Assembly (NCBI RefSeq): GCF_003202435.1
Contig: NZ_QJHK01000002.1
Span: 62,001 to 126,000, forward strand
Length of the DNA stretch: 64,000 nt
Direction: 5' to 3'
Source of the DNA: Flavobacterium cheongpyeongense
GTDB taxonomy: Bacteria > Bacteroidota > Bacteroidia > Flavobacteriales > Flavobacteriaceae
Under the pieces are notes generated by a model that ran no database searches, had not been told where the DNA came from, and saw nothing but the letters and a program-made list of their open reading frames with translations. A program made the position numbers and the translations under genes. Below, in pieces: positions 9,012-17,545 of the stretch (its first letter is position 1; each line of letters opens with the position of its first letter).

Positions 9012-10145
9012 TTATTTTACACTGATAATGAGTGGATTCTTTATTTCCAGAGAAAAATTTTCAAGATATTCAAACCATTTTTTAGCATCAGTAAATTTTC
9101 CGGCCTTATCCCAGGCAGCACCGGTGTAGTAAATAATAGGTTCGTTATTATTGACTGTTGTTTTGGCTAACAGCTGTACTTTGTCTGCCCACATATTTGT
9201 TGGTGTTGTCAATATAGAGCCAACAGCTGTGGTTCCATTTTTTCCGAAAGTAGGTTCCCAATATGCCATAATTCCTTGTTGTTCATTCAACAAAATATTT
9301 CCGGCAGCTGGTCTTTTGCTAATTCCTACTACAACAGGCAGCGGCATTGGTTTGTCTTCATCAAAATTAAAAACGTTTTCTACCCGACTGAGTTGCGAGC
9401 CGGCATCCAGTGTTATTGTTTTTACAGCAGTGACTTTTATTCCGCCGGAATTCCATTCATCATAAATCAATTGAAAGGTTGAGCGTAACGGTCCATTATC
9501 AAGAAGTTTCCATCTGTGATAATTGGCTGAATAGCGAACGGTATCCTTTACATAGGGTGCCATATTTCCTGCGCCTAAGGTATGCCCTACCTGATAATAA
9601 TCCAGGCCATCGCCATGATCTGTGTGATAGTCAGCCAATTGATAACGTTCGTTAATAATCATTCTGGAGGTACGCTTTACCCATACATCAAAACCGAAAG
9701 CGTCTTCGTTTGATCCTTCAATTGCTTTACCGTAAGTACGAAAGGCAATCTGATCGTTTTCCCATGCAAAATCATCTTTGCGTTCCGGCACATATCGTGC
9801 ATAGGTTTTTACGGTAAATATTTCAGGTTTTCCTTCCTGAATAGAAAGATTAAGTTTTGATTTTGCTTTTACATCGATCTGAACCAGTAAATTTTGAATA
9901 GCAGAAGAGGTGCCGTGTTCTAACTGAAAAATGACTTGTTTCCTGGTTTTTGTATTGATCACAACAAAATTTGAAGTATCAATTTTAGGGTAACGGTCTA
10001 AAATAGTTTTCCAGCTTATTGCCACAACGGCTTCTTTTCGGTCTGTATCCGAATTGTTTTCGATGCTTATAGTCGCTTTTGTTTGTGCCGAAAAACACAC
10101 AGGAATGATAAAAACGAACCAGAAAAAGAGTTTTATATATTTCAT
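9012..10145 (-). CDS. DUF4861-domain secreted protein
   Basis: A 377-residue exported protein with a signal peptide (residues 1-20, ending in CFSAQ). After a short beta domain (ATISIENNSDTDRKEAVVAISW) it matches the DUF4861 pattern: DDFAWENDQIAFRTYG, FGFDVWVKRTS, YHTDHGDGLDYYQVGHTLGAGNMAPY, GPLRSTFQLIYDEW and AAWDKAGKFTDAKKWFEYL. DUF4861 proteins are frequent in polysaccharide loci of Bacteroidota for acidic glycans. I know of no firmly established activity; the mutarotase-like beta-rich fold with conserved His/Asp/Tyr is compatible with a lyase or hydrolase (inference). A LacI-type regulator follows it on the same strand. Confidence 0.75.
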   Translation of the reverse strand: MKYIKLFFWFVFIIPVCFSAQTKATISIENNSDTDRKEAVVAISWKTILDRYPKIDTSNFVVINTKTRKQVIFQLEHGTSSAIQNLLVQIDVKAKSKLNLSIQEGKPEIFTVKTYARYVPERKDDFAWENDQIAFRTYGKAIEGSNEDAFGFDVWVKRTSRMIINERYQLADYHTDHGDGLDYYQVGHTLGAGNMAPYVKDTVRYSANYHRWKLLDNGPLRSTFQLIYDEWNSGGIKVTAVKTITLDAGSQLSRVENVFNFDEDKPMPLPVVVGISKRPAAGNILLNEQQGIMAYWEPTFGKNGTTAVGSILTTPTNMWADKVQLLAKTTVNNNEPIIYYTGAAWDKAGKFTDAKKWFEYLENFSLEIKNPLIISVK

Positions 10146-10723
10146 TTTTTTTAAATTATTGTGCCACAGTATAGATTACAGCTAATCTTAATGTGTTAAT
10201 TGTAATTGGTTTTTGATAATAATTTGAACCATTTCAAGTAATTTTTCAATATAAAATAGTATCAAGAACAGAAAAATTATCATTAAAAATGGTTCTCAAT
10301 ACTTTTTTTGTTCCGTTTCTCCAGACAAAAAACTAGAGCTGATGCATTTGAATATTTCCATTCAACGGGTTAATTGTATAATCAACACTTACAAAAAAAG
10401 GCATTTTTTTTTAACTGTGCTTTATATTCCGAAATAATTTAAATAAATACTTTCGATATCATTAATAACCTGAAACTTAAACAAGCTGTTTTACCCCTTT
10501 GTATTGGCTAAAAAATGTATTGAAAGATTCAAGACTAGACGCTGCCTATACAAGGAAGAAATAGTTTTCTGCCTGCAATCGAATTAGTGTTTTTTATGCT
10601 GTTTTCTCTTTGCCAAAGACATTCCGTTTCATAACTTGCAGACCTTTATAGACAAAAAGTGGCCGGTATTGGTTAAAAAGGATCTGCTACAAAATAACCT
10701 TTTTTATAAATTTACTTATATAA
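10146..10723. other. Divergent intergenic region with inverted repeat and gene relic
   Basis: This 578-bp region separates the leftward DUF4861 gene from the rightward glycosyltransferase. A spaced inverted repeat GAACCATTT (10226-10234) / AAATGGTTC (10287-10295) with similar flanks lies 80-150 bp upstream of DUF4861 and may be a regulatory site. The right end (10588-10770) holds a start-less open frame described separately. Nothing else is recognised. Confidence 0.45.
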
Positions 10724-10770
10724 ATGAACGAACAACATTCTATAGCCTTGATGACCTGTTGGTATGGTGA
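10588..10770 (+). pseudogene. Possible gene relic upstream of the glycosyltransferase
   Basis: A stop-to-stop frame without any Met encodes about 60 residues whose composition looks protein-like, including AKDIPFHNLQTFIDKKWPVL and KKDLLQNNLFYKFTYINE. It ends with TGA at 10768-10770, overlapping the first codons of the glycosyltransferase in another frame. Short open stretches in the other two plus frames lie just upstream, as expected of a frameshifted 3' end of a lost gene. I cannot name its family. It may instead be a chance frame. Confidence 0.35.
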
Positions 10771-11632
10771 TTACCCATGGTATTTTCCGTATTTTATAAA
10801 ATCTTGTATCCATAATCCAACAATTGATTTCATTATTGTGACCGGGAATACGCAGGAAATTCCAGACAAACCGTCTAATGTGATTATAGTAAATATGTCA
10901 TTTGAGGACTTCAAAGATATGGCAATCAAAAAATTAGGTTTCGAATTAAATTTCGATAAACCGTATAAATTATGTGATTTCAAACCTGCTCATGGTTTTT
11001 TATTTCAGGAGATTCTTAAAAAATATGATTTTTGGGGACATGCTGATATTGATATGGTTTATGGTAACATCAGAAGTTTTATTACACCTGTTATTTTAAA
11101 TCAATATGATCTGGTAAGTGCGCATAAAGACTTTATAACAGGTACATTTTGTCTTTATCGGAACAATGATTTAATGCGTACATTGTTCATGGAAAGTCCG
11201 GATTATCAAAAAATATTTTCTTATCCCGAATATTCAGGGTTTGATGAATGTGATTTTTTATTTGAGGAAATTCAAACTCCAGGTATAACGATTTTTGATT
11301 TTCCGAACCACAGAAGCATGACCCATGTAGTCTGTAAGGCTCATCAGGAAGGGAGAATAAAACCACTTTTTGAGTCATATTTTTACAGCAGGATGCATGA
11401 TAAAATCCGGTGGGATAATGGTCGCATCATAGTTTCTAACAAAAAAGAGTGCCTCTTATATGATATGATCATATACAAAGTCGAATGTGAGGATAAGACA
11501 GTAAAACTTCCTGTACCCGATGTTTTTTATTTTAATAAAAAAGGCATTAATAAAAAAAGTTTTTGGAGGTTAGCAGGATTAAAATTAATCCCCAAAAAGA
11601 AAGTCCTTAAAAAAGTTCAGATTTTTCAGTAG
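10724..11632 (+). CDS. DUF6625-like glycosyltransferase (GT-A type)
   Basis: A 302-residue cytoplasmic protein beginning HSIALMTCWYGDYPWYFPYF, the opening of the DUF6625 family of putative glycosyltransferases. The region FLFQEILKKYDFWGHADIDMVYGNIRSF contains the D-x-D motif (DID) of a GT-A fold for metal and nucleotide-sugar binding, followed by AHKDFITGTFCLYRN and DECDFLFEEIQ, also typical. It has no signal peptide or membrane segment. These enzymes usually sit in surface-polysaccharide clusters; here it is alone, convergent with a histidine kinase and preceded by a possible relic, so it may be a remnant or an import. Donor and acceptor are unknown. Confidence 0.75.
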   Translation: MNEQHSIALMTCWYGDYPWYFPYFIKSCIHNPTIDFIIVTGNTQEIPDKPSNVIIVNMSFEDFKDMAIKKLGFELNFDKPYKLCDFKPAHGFLFQEILKKYDFWGHADIDMVYGNIRSFITPVILNQYDLVSAHKDFITGTFCLYRNNDLMRTLFMESPDYQKIFSYPEYSGFDECDFLFEEIQTPGITIFDFPNHRSMTHVVCKAHQEGRIKPLFESYFYSRMHDKIRWDNGRIIVSNKKECLLYDMIIYKVECEDKTVKLPVPDVFYFNKKGINKKSFWRLAGLKLIPKKKVLKKVQIFQ

Positions 11633-11719
11633 TAGAAATATACGGATTATAAAATGATCTTTTGGTGCTCGATAGCAACATTTATGAGACATAAAAAACA
11701 GATCCTGCTAAAACATTGC

Positions 11720-13183
11720 CTAATAAATCTGTTCTAACGGCAGGGTAAATTTAAAACAACTGCCTTTATCATGCTGACTTTCTACCCAAATCTTGCCATT
11801 ATGGATGTTTATGAATTCCGTGCAAAGCAATAATCCGAGTCCGCTGCCAACTTCATTTTGGGTTCCTTTTTGGATCACTTTTCTGTTTATTTTAAATAAC
11901 TTTTCTTTGATATCATCAGGAATTCCAATACCGTTGTCAGTAACAGATATTGCTACTTTTTGGTCTGTTTTTGATAGTCTTACTTCAATTTTACCGTTTC
12001 TATCAGTAAATTTAATGGCATTACTCAGTAAATTACGTAAAATAGTATCAATCATATTTTTATCTGCTTCAGCTTCGATAAGATCTGCTGATTCAAAAAA
12101 AAGAGTTATATTTTTATTTAATGCGGCACTTTTATTCAGTTCTATATTTTCTTCAATCAATGTATTTAGCACTATTTTTTGGGGACTGAATACAATCATT
12201 CCGGTTTGCACACGTGACCATTCTAATAGGTTTTCGAGTAGTTTGTAGCTGTTTTTATTGGATTGACAGAGCATTTCTGAAATTTCCCTGATTTCCTCCT
12301 TATCATATTTATCGATGTCTTCAAATAATAATTCTGAGAGGGAAACAGCTGATCCTAATGGTCCTCTTAAATCATGTGATATAATAGAAAAGAATTGGTT
12401 TTTGTCCTCCAGAAGCTTCTGGATTTTCTGATCCTGCTTTTCTTTTACCAGCAATAAAAAACCCACGATTCCAACAAGGGTCAATAAAAATAAACCGATG
12501 CTATAAAAACTATCCAGTATGTCGTGGGAGAAAAACTGATTCTTGGGATGCATATACCTGTAAATTGCCCGCATTACAATCAGAATCTCAAATCCGATAT
12601 AGCAGAATACATAAAAGGCTCTGAAGAAATTTTGGCCTTTTTCAGTAAAATAATGAATTGTTGCGGGCAAATAAATAGCAAATACTCCGATAGCTACAAT
12701 TAAAACCCGCGTATTCATTGTGCTTCCTAAAAAAGTTCCCAGATTGAAAACGAATATGGCAACAATAGTAATTGCAATTTGAAGCCTGTAACGTTTCTTT
12801 GCATGAACTTTAAGAAGCGATAACATCGCTATCGTTTCATAACAGCAGGCACAAAAAATCATGGAGTTTGCAACATTAATCGAGATAAAATCGTCAATGC
12901 TGTTTCTCAGGATAATCAATACCCATGCGATGGTCAGCAGTAGTTTACCTAAACCAAACCATTTTAGGGTTTTTCTGTTATCACTTGTAGCATAGGAAAA
13001 GGAATAACTGAAAATAAGGATGCAGGTAAAAAAATTGCCCCAAAAATAAAGTAAAAAAATAGTTTTTGGATCAACAAGTCCAATCAAATAAATGGTTGGT
13101 ACATTTGTTTTTTTTATCGTAAAAGCCATTATGACAAGGGAGGCTGCAATGCAAAATATTGAGGCTTTTAATTTTGATTTCAT
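11720..13183 (-). CDS. Orphan membrane sensor histidine kinase
   Basis: A 487-residue protein with about seven or eight predicted membrane helices in residues 8-245, a short coiled linker (KEKQDQKIQKLLEDKNQ), and a kinase core. The HisKA motif FFSIISHDLRGPLGSAVSL contains the phospho-acceptor His270. The ATPase domain shows the N box (DTILRNLLSNAIKFTD), G1 (VTDNGIGIP) and G2 (GSGLGLLLCTEFINIHNG). No receiver domain is fused and no response regulator gene is adjacent, so it is an orphan kinase. The integral-membrane input suggests it senses a signal in or near the membrane. A link to the pectin locus beside it is unproven. Confidence 0.88.
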   Translation of the reverse strand: MKSKLKASIFCIAASLVIMAFTIKKTNVPTIYLIGLVDPKTIFLLYFWGNFFTCILIFSYSFSYATSDNRKTLKWFGLGKLLLTIAWVLIILRNSIDDFISINVANSMIFCACCYETIAMLSLLKVHAKKRYRLQIAITIVAIFVFNLGTFLGSTMNTRVLIVAIGVFAIYLPATIHYFTEKGQNFFRAFYVFCYIGFEILIVMRAIYRYMHPKNQFFSHDILDSFYSIGLFLLTLVGIVGFLLLVKEKQDQKIQKLLEDKNQFFSIISHDLRGPLGSAVSLSELLFEDIDKYDKEEIREISEMLCQSNKNSYKLLENLLEWSRVQTGMIVFSPQKIVLNTLIEENIELNKSAALNKNITLFFESADLIEAEADKNMIDTILRNLLSNAIKFTDRNGKIEVRLSKTDQKVAISVTDNGIGIPDDIKEKLFKINRKVIQKGTQNEVGSGLGLLLCTEFINIHNGKIWVESQHDKGSCFKFTLPLEQIY

Positions 13184-13403
13184 ATTTGCAGGAGTTTGTT
13201 TTTTGGGGTATATTGATTATGTTCTTTCAGAATAATTTAGTTTTTGAGGATGGATTTTCATCAGGAGTGATTTTCGGTAGAAAATTACATCAAGAACAAA
13301 AAAGTTTTCTTCAAAATACATCTCGACACATAATTTGTTTTGTTTCCCTACAAAAAAACTTGAACGGATGTTTTGTGTAAATAGATTCCATGGTTTGCTA
13401 CTT

Positions 13404-14393
13404 TTATTTATTCAGGTTTTTAATTAAAAAATCATAAATATAATTGACGGTAGGATCCACCCATGGTTCAAACAGCCAGAAAGGATGCATTTGTACATCA
13501 AATTTGTGCACTTCGGTATAGATCCCCCACTCTTTCATCATCCCGATTAACTCGTCCTGACCCGCATGAAATCTCGAAAAACCACTATTGATGAATAAAA
13601 CAGGGCAAGACTTTTCGTTTGCCCAAAAAATGCCGGAAGCATCCTTCCATATTTCCGGTTTTTCATAGAATGTACCTCCAAGCCACTCTATATCAGGAGA
13701 ATTCGGTTTTCGGTTTAGATTAAGAGACGATGGCGCCATAAAATCGACTACTCCGTCAATATCAACGATTGCCTGAATTTCACTTGAGAAACCTAAATTT
13801 CCATGATCCCCTTCTTTAGACTGCACGCCATTTGTAAGTCCTACCAACATTGCCAACTGTCCACCCGCAGAACAACCTGAAATAGCTATTTTATTGGGGT
13901 CAATGTTATATTTTTCTGCATTTGCCCGCATCCATCTCACAGCTGATTTGATGTTGAAAACTGCTGCCGGGTATTTTGCTTCCATCGAAAGCTGGTATTC
14001 GACACATACTGTCACTATGCCTTTTGACGCTAATTTCTGCGCCATCGGAATCTGTAATTTTTTATCTCCGGATCGCCATCCTCCACCATGAACCATAATC
14101 AAAGCGGGATATTTTCCGGATTTCTTTGGAGAGAAAACATCCACATGTAAATCCCTGTCTCCAAAAGGTGTATTTTTTAATGTTGTATAAATAACCTGTC
14201 GGTTTTCTGTAACGCCTTTTGGCAAGATATCTTTAGCCACTTTTATGTACGGAAAATGTTTAAATTGCTTTTTATACTCATTGGTGGTATTAAAAGAAGT
14301 ATCTCTGGGGATTACAATATTAGTTTTCTGAGCCCAAATCTGGAAATTCAGAATAAAAATCAGGATAAAAACGGCTTTGTCAAATAATCTCAT
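13404..14393 (-). CDS. Secreted alpha/beta-hydrolase, probable pectin (acetyl)esterase
   Basis: A 329-residue exported enzyme (signal peptide 1-21, ending in IWAQ). It has the carboxylesterase/BD-FAE signature: the oxyanion motif HGGGW at residues 102-106, the nucleophile elbow GCSAGG with Ser175, an Asp-rich segment VDIDGVVDF, and a C-terminal His (VQMHPFWLFEPW) completing the triad. Such enzymes in glycan loci remove acetyl or other ester groups from the polymer. It is the last gene of the rightmost-to-left pectin series, 224 bp after the PL1 lyase, so de-acetylation of pectin is the likely job (inference). There is no T9SS tail, pointing to the periplasm. Confidence 0.8.
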   Translation of the reverse strand: MRLFDKAVFILIFILNFQIWAQKTNIVIPRDTSFNTTNEYKKQFKHFPYIKVAKDILPKGVTENRQVIYTTLKNTPFGDRDLHVDVFSPKKSGKYPALIMVHGGGWRSGDKKLQIPMAQKLASKGIVTVCVEYQLSMEAKYPAAVFNIKSAVRWMRANAEKYNIDPNKIAISGCSAGGQLAMLVGLTNGVQSKEGDHGNLGFSSEIQAIVDIDGVVDFMAPSSLNLNRKPNSPDIEWLGGTFYEKPEIWKDASGIFWANEKSCPVLFINSGFSRFHAGQDELIGMMKEWGIYTEVHKFDVQMHPFWLFEPWVDPTVNYIYDFLIKNLNK

Positions 14394-14475
14394 TTTTTGT
14401 TTATTAAATATTGTAGCCTTATACTGAAATTGAAATAAGGTTCAGGCTTAACTGATTCTGACAGCAGGTTAAAGA

Positions 14476-14538
14476 CCTTCGACTCTGCTCTGGATGACAT
14501 CATTAGTTAAATAGTGTCAGACCAGGCGGAGCCGATGG
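14476..14538. repeat. REP-like imperfect palindrome
   Basis: A 63-bp imperfect inverted repeat whose left arm begins CCTTCGACTCTGCTCTGGAT and whose right arm reads TGTCAGACCAGGCGGAGCCG. The arms match most positions of the intergenic repeat common in flavobacteria (core CTTCGACT-CGCTCAGG-ATGACA). A related copy is at 39349-39473. It lies between the PL1 gene and the esterase gene and could form a stem in the transcript. Confidence 0.55.
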
Positions 14539-14617
14539 TTCTTAACTGAACATCAAATATAAGAATTGGACTCATTATTATCAGTAAAAATCAATAATAG
14601 AATCTCTAATTTAAAAT

Positions 14618-17200
14618 TTATTGAATGATTATTTTTGTCGTTAGTCCTGTTTTTGAACTTTTGATAAAATAAATTCCATGTGCCAGCTCATTTACTAAAA
14701 TTTCGGTTTCGGTATTTGTTGTGGTAATTTTCTTTACAACAATTCCGGCAGAGTTGATAATCGTTACAGTATCATAATCAACAAAGGACTTTAAAGTTAT
14801 TTTGTTTTTACCAACTGTGGGATAAGCATAAAAAAGATTGCTTTTCTTAGAATATTCATCGACTCCCAGAGTTCCGTTTTGAATATCTGTGATGGTTTTT
14901 ACAATATTGTTGATATAGACTTCTATATTGGTATATTCTGTGTCAAGTGTTTTCAAATTTCCATCAGCGGCATTTGCCGGATTTAATCCTTTATCTGTTT
15001 CCCATGCATCCGGCATCCCATCTAAATCAGTATCTAAAGGTGCTGTTTCAGTCGGCAACTCCGGCCATCCACCTGCAGCTGCAGGTGTATCAATGTAGCC
15101 ATTTGTACTTCCATTACCGCCGTTCATAATAGTTGCACTTCCAGATCGGGTATCATCTACAGCTCTTTTATCTACAGCATCTCTATACAAACTTGCTCCT
15201 GCAAAATCTAAAACTAATTCATATGCTTTTGTTGCACTGTGAGTAATAATCTCGCCCGGATTGTGTGGAGCATTAATCTTCATTGCTACTTTATCGGCAT
15301 TACTAACCGGAAGCTGACTACCGTGAAACTGGTTATATACTCCATAAGTCCAGTTATCTTGGGTTGCACGATTGGAACCATTTATATAATTTCCATCGAT
15401 AAAAAATTTCCCCCAAATTTGGTAAAGAGGTGAAGTTGGATCTAAATTTCTGCCGGTTGACAAAATTCTTTCTTTGGTGGAATTAGAGGTTCCTGGTCCT
15501 GGTTTCCAATAATTGTTTACCAAATTCACATTCATTGCATCACCTCCATAACAGCTGTTAAGTCCCCAATTGTAAATAACATTATTGCGTATATCAAGTA
15601 AGCCCTCTAAAGGAACGGTACGAGCGGCATATTCTCCAAGTCTTGGATTTCTGCTGTCGTGATGTGCCAGCAAATTGTGATGAAAAGAAGCTTTCAAACC
15701 ACCCCAAATTCCACCATAACCATGTGCCCCTTTATCATGAACCGAATTCCGAAGACTTTCAGAAATAACGCACCATTGCATAGTAAAATTTTTATTTTCA
15801 TAAAACGAAGCACATTCATCCGTTGACCAGCTCATTGAACAATGATCAATAATAATGTTCTGCTGAAAACGCGCTCCAAGTGCGTCATTTTGTATATTAA
15901 AAGTATCGCCCATTCTAAAACGTAAATAACGAATTATAACATTATTGCCTCTTATCTTAACATTATAATCTCTCAGGGTAATACCTCCGCCCGGAGCCGT
16001 CTGACCAGCAATGGTAATGTTGTCAGTAATGCTCAATTCGCTTTCCAGTTTAATTGTACCAGATACTTTAAAAACAACAATTCTTGGTCCTGGCTGATTA
16101 ATCGCATCCCGAAGTGAACCTGCACCTGAATCATTTAAGTTGGTTACATAAATCAGTTTTCCGCCACGGCCACCGGTAACATATTTACCATAACCCTCTG
16201 CACCGGGAAAAGCAGGGGTTTCTTTTTCATTTCCTCCTGCTGCTCCCCAGAAAGCATAAAAAATCTGACTGCCTGTTGTGGTGGTTTCAATTTTTTTAAT
16301 CGTATTGGGTACTGTTGGCGATGTTGACCATCCGTAAAATGTGTAACCTGTCATCGACGGAACGGGCAAGGTTACTGAAGTCCCTTCTGTATAAACTGTT
16401 GGGGTTAACTCTGTCAAAGGCGTTGTGCCAATAGAGTTAATATATGAGATGGTGGGCGTATTAGCAACTTTAAATTCTGCTATATAAGTTGCATTTGAAG
16501 CAATAGTTAAGGTAACCGGATTAGCAGTTGAAACGGGATTTCCATTATCATCTACCCATCGCAAAAAACTGTATCCAAATTTAGGAACTGCTGTCAGGGT
16601 AATTTGAGTCCCTTCAACAAACTGGTTTCCTGACTGACCAGAATAAATATTTCCTCCAGAAGCCGGACTTGCACCGGTTGTCAAAGTATAGATGAAAACA
16701 TTCGTGTTATTGGTCACTTTTTCAAAATAATCAAAATTACCTACATATGTATTTCCGGTTACAGGTTTAAACACAAAATACAAATCATGTGTACCAGTCG
16801 TTTGGGCTATAGTAACAGAAACGATTTGATATGTCGTCCAATTTCCGGTTGAAGTAGCATTAATACTGGCTGTACCAATTAGAGTACCATTAACAGCATC
16901 TATTCTTATTTCAACAGTTCCGGTAAGGGTTCCAACAGTTGGCGATCCTGCCTGTGTCCTGCTGGCTGCTGCGATATCAAAACGGGTATCATACTCATTA
17001 AAAACATGTCCTGCGAATTTTACCCAATATCCATTTTTACAATTTCCGATATTCTTACCACCAGAGAGTGCTGTATTTGTTTCTATGGATACTCCGTTGA
17101 AGGTAGTGTAATTTTCCGCTTCAAGCCGTTGTGTGGTTTGCGAAAAACCTATTACTGAAAAAAATATCAGTAGTATAGAAATAAAAGATTGTTTTTTCAT
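14618..17200 (-). CDS. T9SS-exported pectate lyase PL1 with CBM6
   Basis: An 860-residue modular enzyme cleaving homogalacturonan by beta-elimination. It has a signal peptide (1-20), a CBM6-type binding module (about 23-165, RLEAENYTTFNGVSIETNTA), a bacterial repeat domain (about 170-245, GYSFLRWVDDNGNPVSTANP), a Listeria-Bacteroides repeat (about 250-320, GYTFYGWSTSPTVP), a PL1 beta-helix (about 328-770) and a T9SS tail (785-860, ending ELAHGIYFIKSSKTGLTTKI). The catalytic domain starts AFPGAEGYGKYVTGGRGGKL, the hallmark of the Bacteroidota PL1 subfamily, and contains IIDHCSMSWSTDE and HHDSRNPRLGE with the likely catalytic Arg. The CBM6 is a close sister of the one in the GH28 gene at 20609. 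Confidence 0.92.
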   Translation of the reverse strand: MKKQSFISILLIFFSVIGFSQTTQRLEAENYTTFNGVSIETNTALSGGKNIGNCKNGYWVKFAGHVFNEYDTRFDIAAASRTQAGSPTVGTLTGTVEIRIDAVNGTLIGTASINATSTGNWTTYQIVSVTIAQTTGTHDLYFVFKPVTGNTYVGNFDYFEKVTNNTNVFIYTLTTGASPASGGNIYSGQSGNQFVEGTQITLTAVPKFGYSFLRWVDDNGNPVSTANPVTLTIASNATYIAEFKVANTPTISYINSIGTTPLTELTPTVYTEGTSVTLPVPSMTGYTFYGWSTSPTVPNTIKKIETTTTGSQIFYAFWGAAGGNEKETPAFPGAEGYGKYVTGGRGGKLIYVTNLNDSGAGSLRDAINQPGPRIVVFKVSGTIKLESELSITDNITIAGQTAPGGGITLRDYNVKIRGNNVIIRYLRFRMGDTFNIQNDALGARFQQNIIIDHCSMSWSTDECASFYENKNFTMQWCVISESLRNSVHDKGAHGYGGIWGGLKASFHHNLLAHHDSRNPRLGEYAARTVPLEGLLDIRNNVIYNWGLNSCYGGDAMNVNLVNNYWKPGPGTSNSTKERILSTGRNLDPTSPLYQIWGKFFIDGNYINGSNRATQDNWTYGVYNQFHGSQLPVSNADKVAMKINAPHNPGEIITHSATKAYELVLDFAGASLYRDAVDKRAVDDTRSGSATIMNGGNGSTNGYIDTPAAAGGWPELPTETAPLDTDLDGMPDAWETDKGLNPANAADGNLKTLDTEYTNIEVYINNIVKTITDIQNGTLGVDEYSKKSNLFYAYPTVGKNKITLKSFVDYDTVTIINSAGIVVKKITTTNTETEILVNELAHGIYFIKSSKTGLTTKIIIQ

Positions 17201-17545
17201 TTTGGTTTTATTTGGTTTAAATAGTTTATCTGATCTTTTTTTTCCTAAAAATCATAATTTTATTTGTTTTTATAACTTGTGTCAAGAGTACTGCTTGTGC
17301 TGGCTGTAAATACTAATAATTGGAAGTTCTTATTACTTAAATTCAATATGTTTTTAAATATTTTATCACCTTAGCATTGCAGAACTCCTGAACTTGTTCA
17401 ATCTAATTTTTAACCGCTTTTTACTTTATAAACAACTCCTTCCGTGTTTTTTTATATTAATAGTGTAAACACCAGAATTCAAAGCACTTGAATTATTGAC
17501 TTTAAGGCTTATTATGCTTTTTGGGTAAATTAAAAAGTGTAAAAC
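17201..17545. other. Intergenic region between two PL1 genes
   Basis: A 345-bp spacer. Its right part (17410-17545) reads as a decayed T9SS-tail on the minus strand (separate entry). The rest is AT-rich and should carry the start signals of the downstream PL1 gene; no terminator hairpin was seen. Confidence 0.45.
17410..17545 (-). pseudogene. Relic of a T9SS C-terminal tail
   Basis: Directly after the stop of the 944-residue PL1 gene, the minus strand encodes SLKVNNSSALNSGVYTINIKK followed by HGR. This is the typical end of a T9SS type A sorting domain (L-x-S-G-V-Y-x-I-x-I). One frameshift then restores VVYKVKSG and a stop at 17410-17412, again as at the end of such tails. The upstream part of the tail is missing or scrambled. 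It looks like the leftover 3' end of a gene lost or replaced by recombination. A chance match is possible but unlikely given both blocks in order. Confidence 0.5.

Noticed and set aside
13159..13380. 73-residue plus-strand frame before the esterase gene
   Set aside because: Overlaps the kinase start in antisense and its translation looks like random AT-rich sequence.
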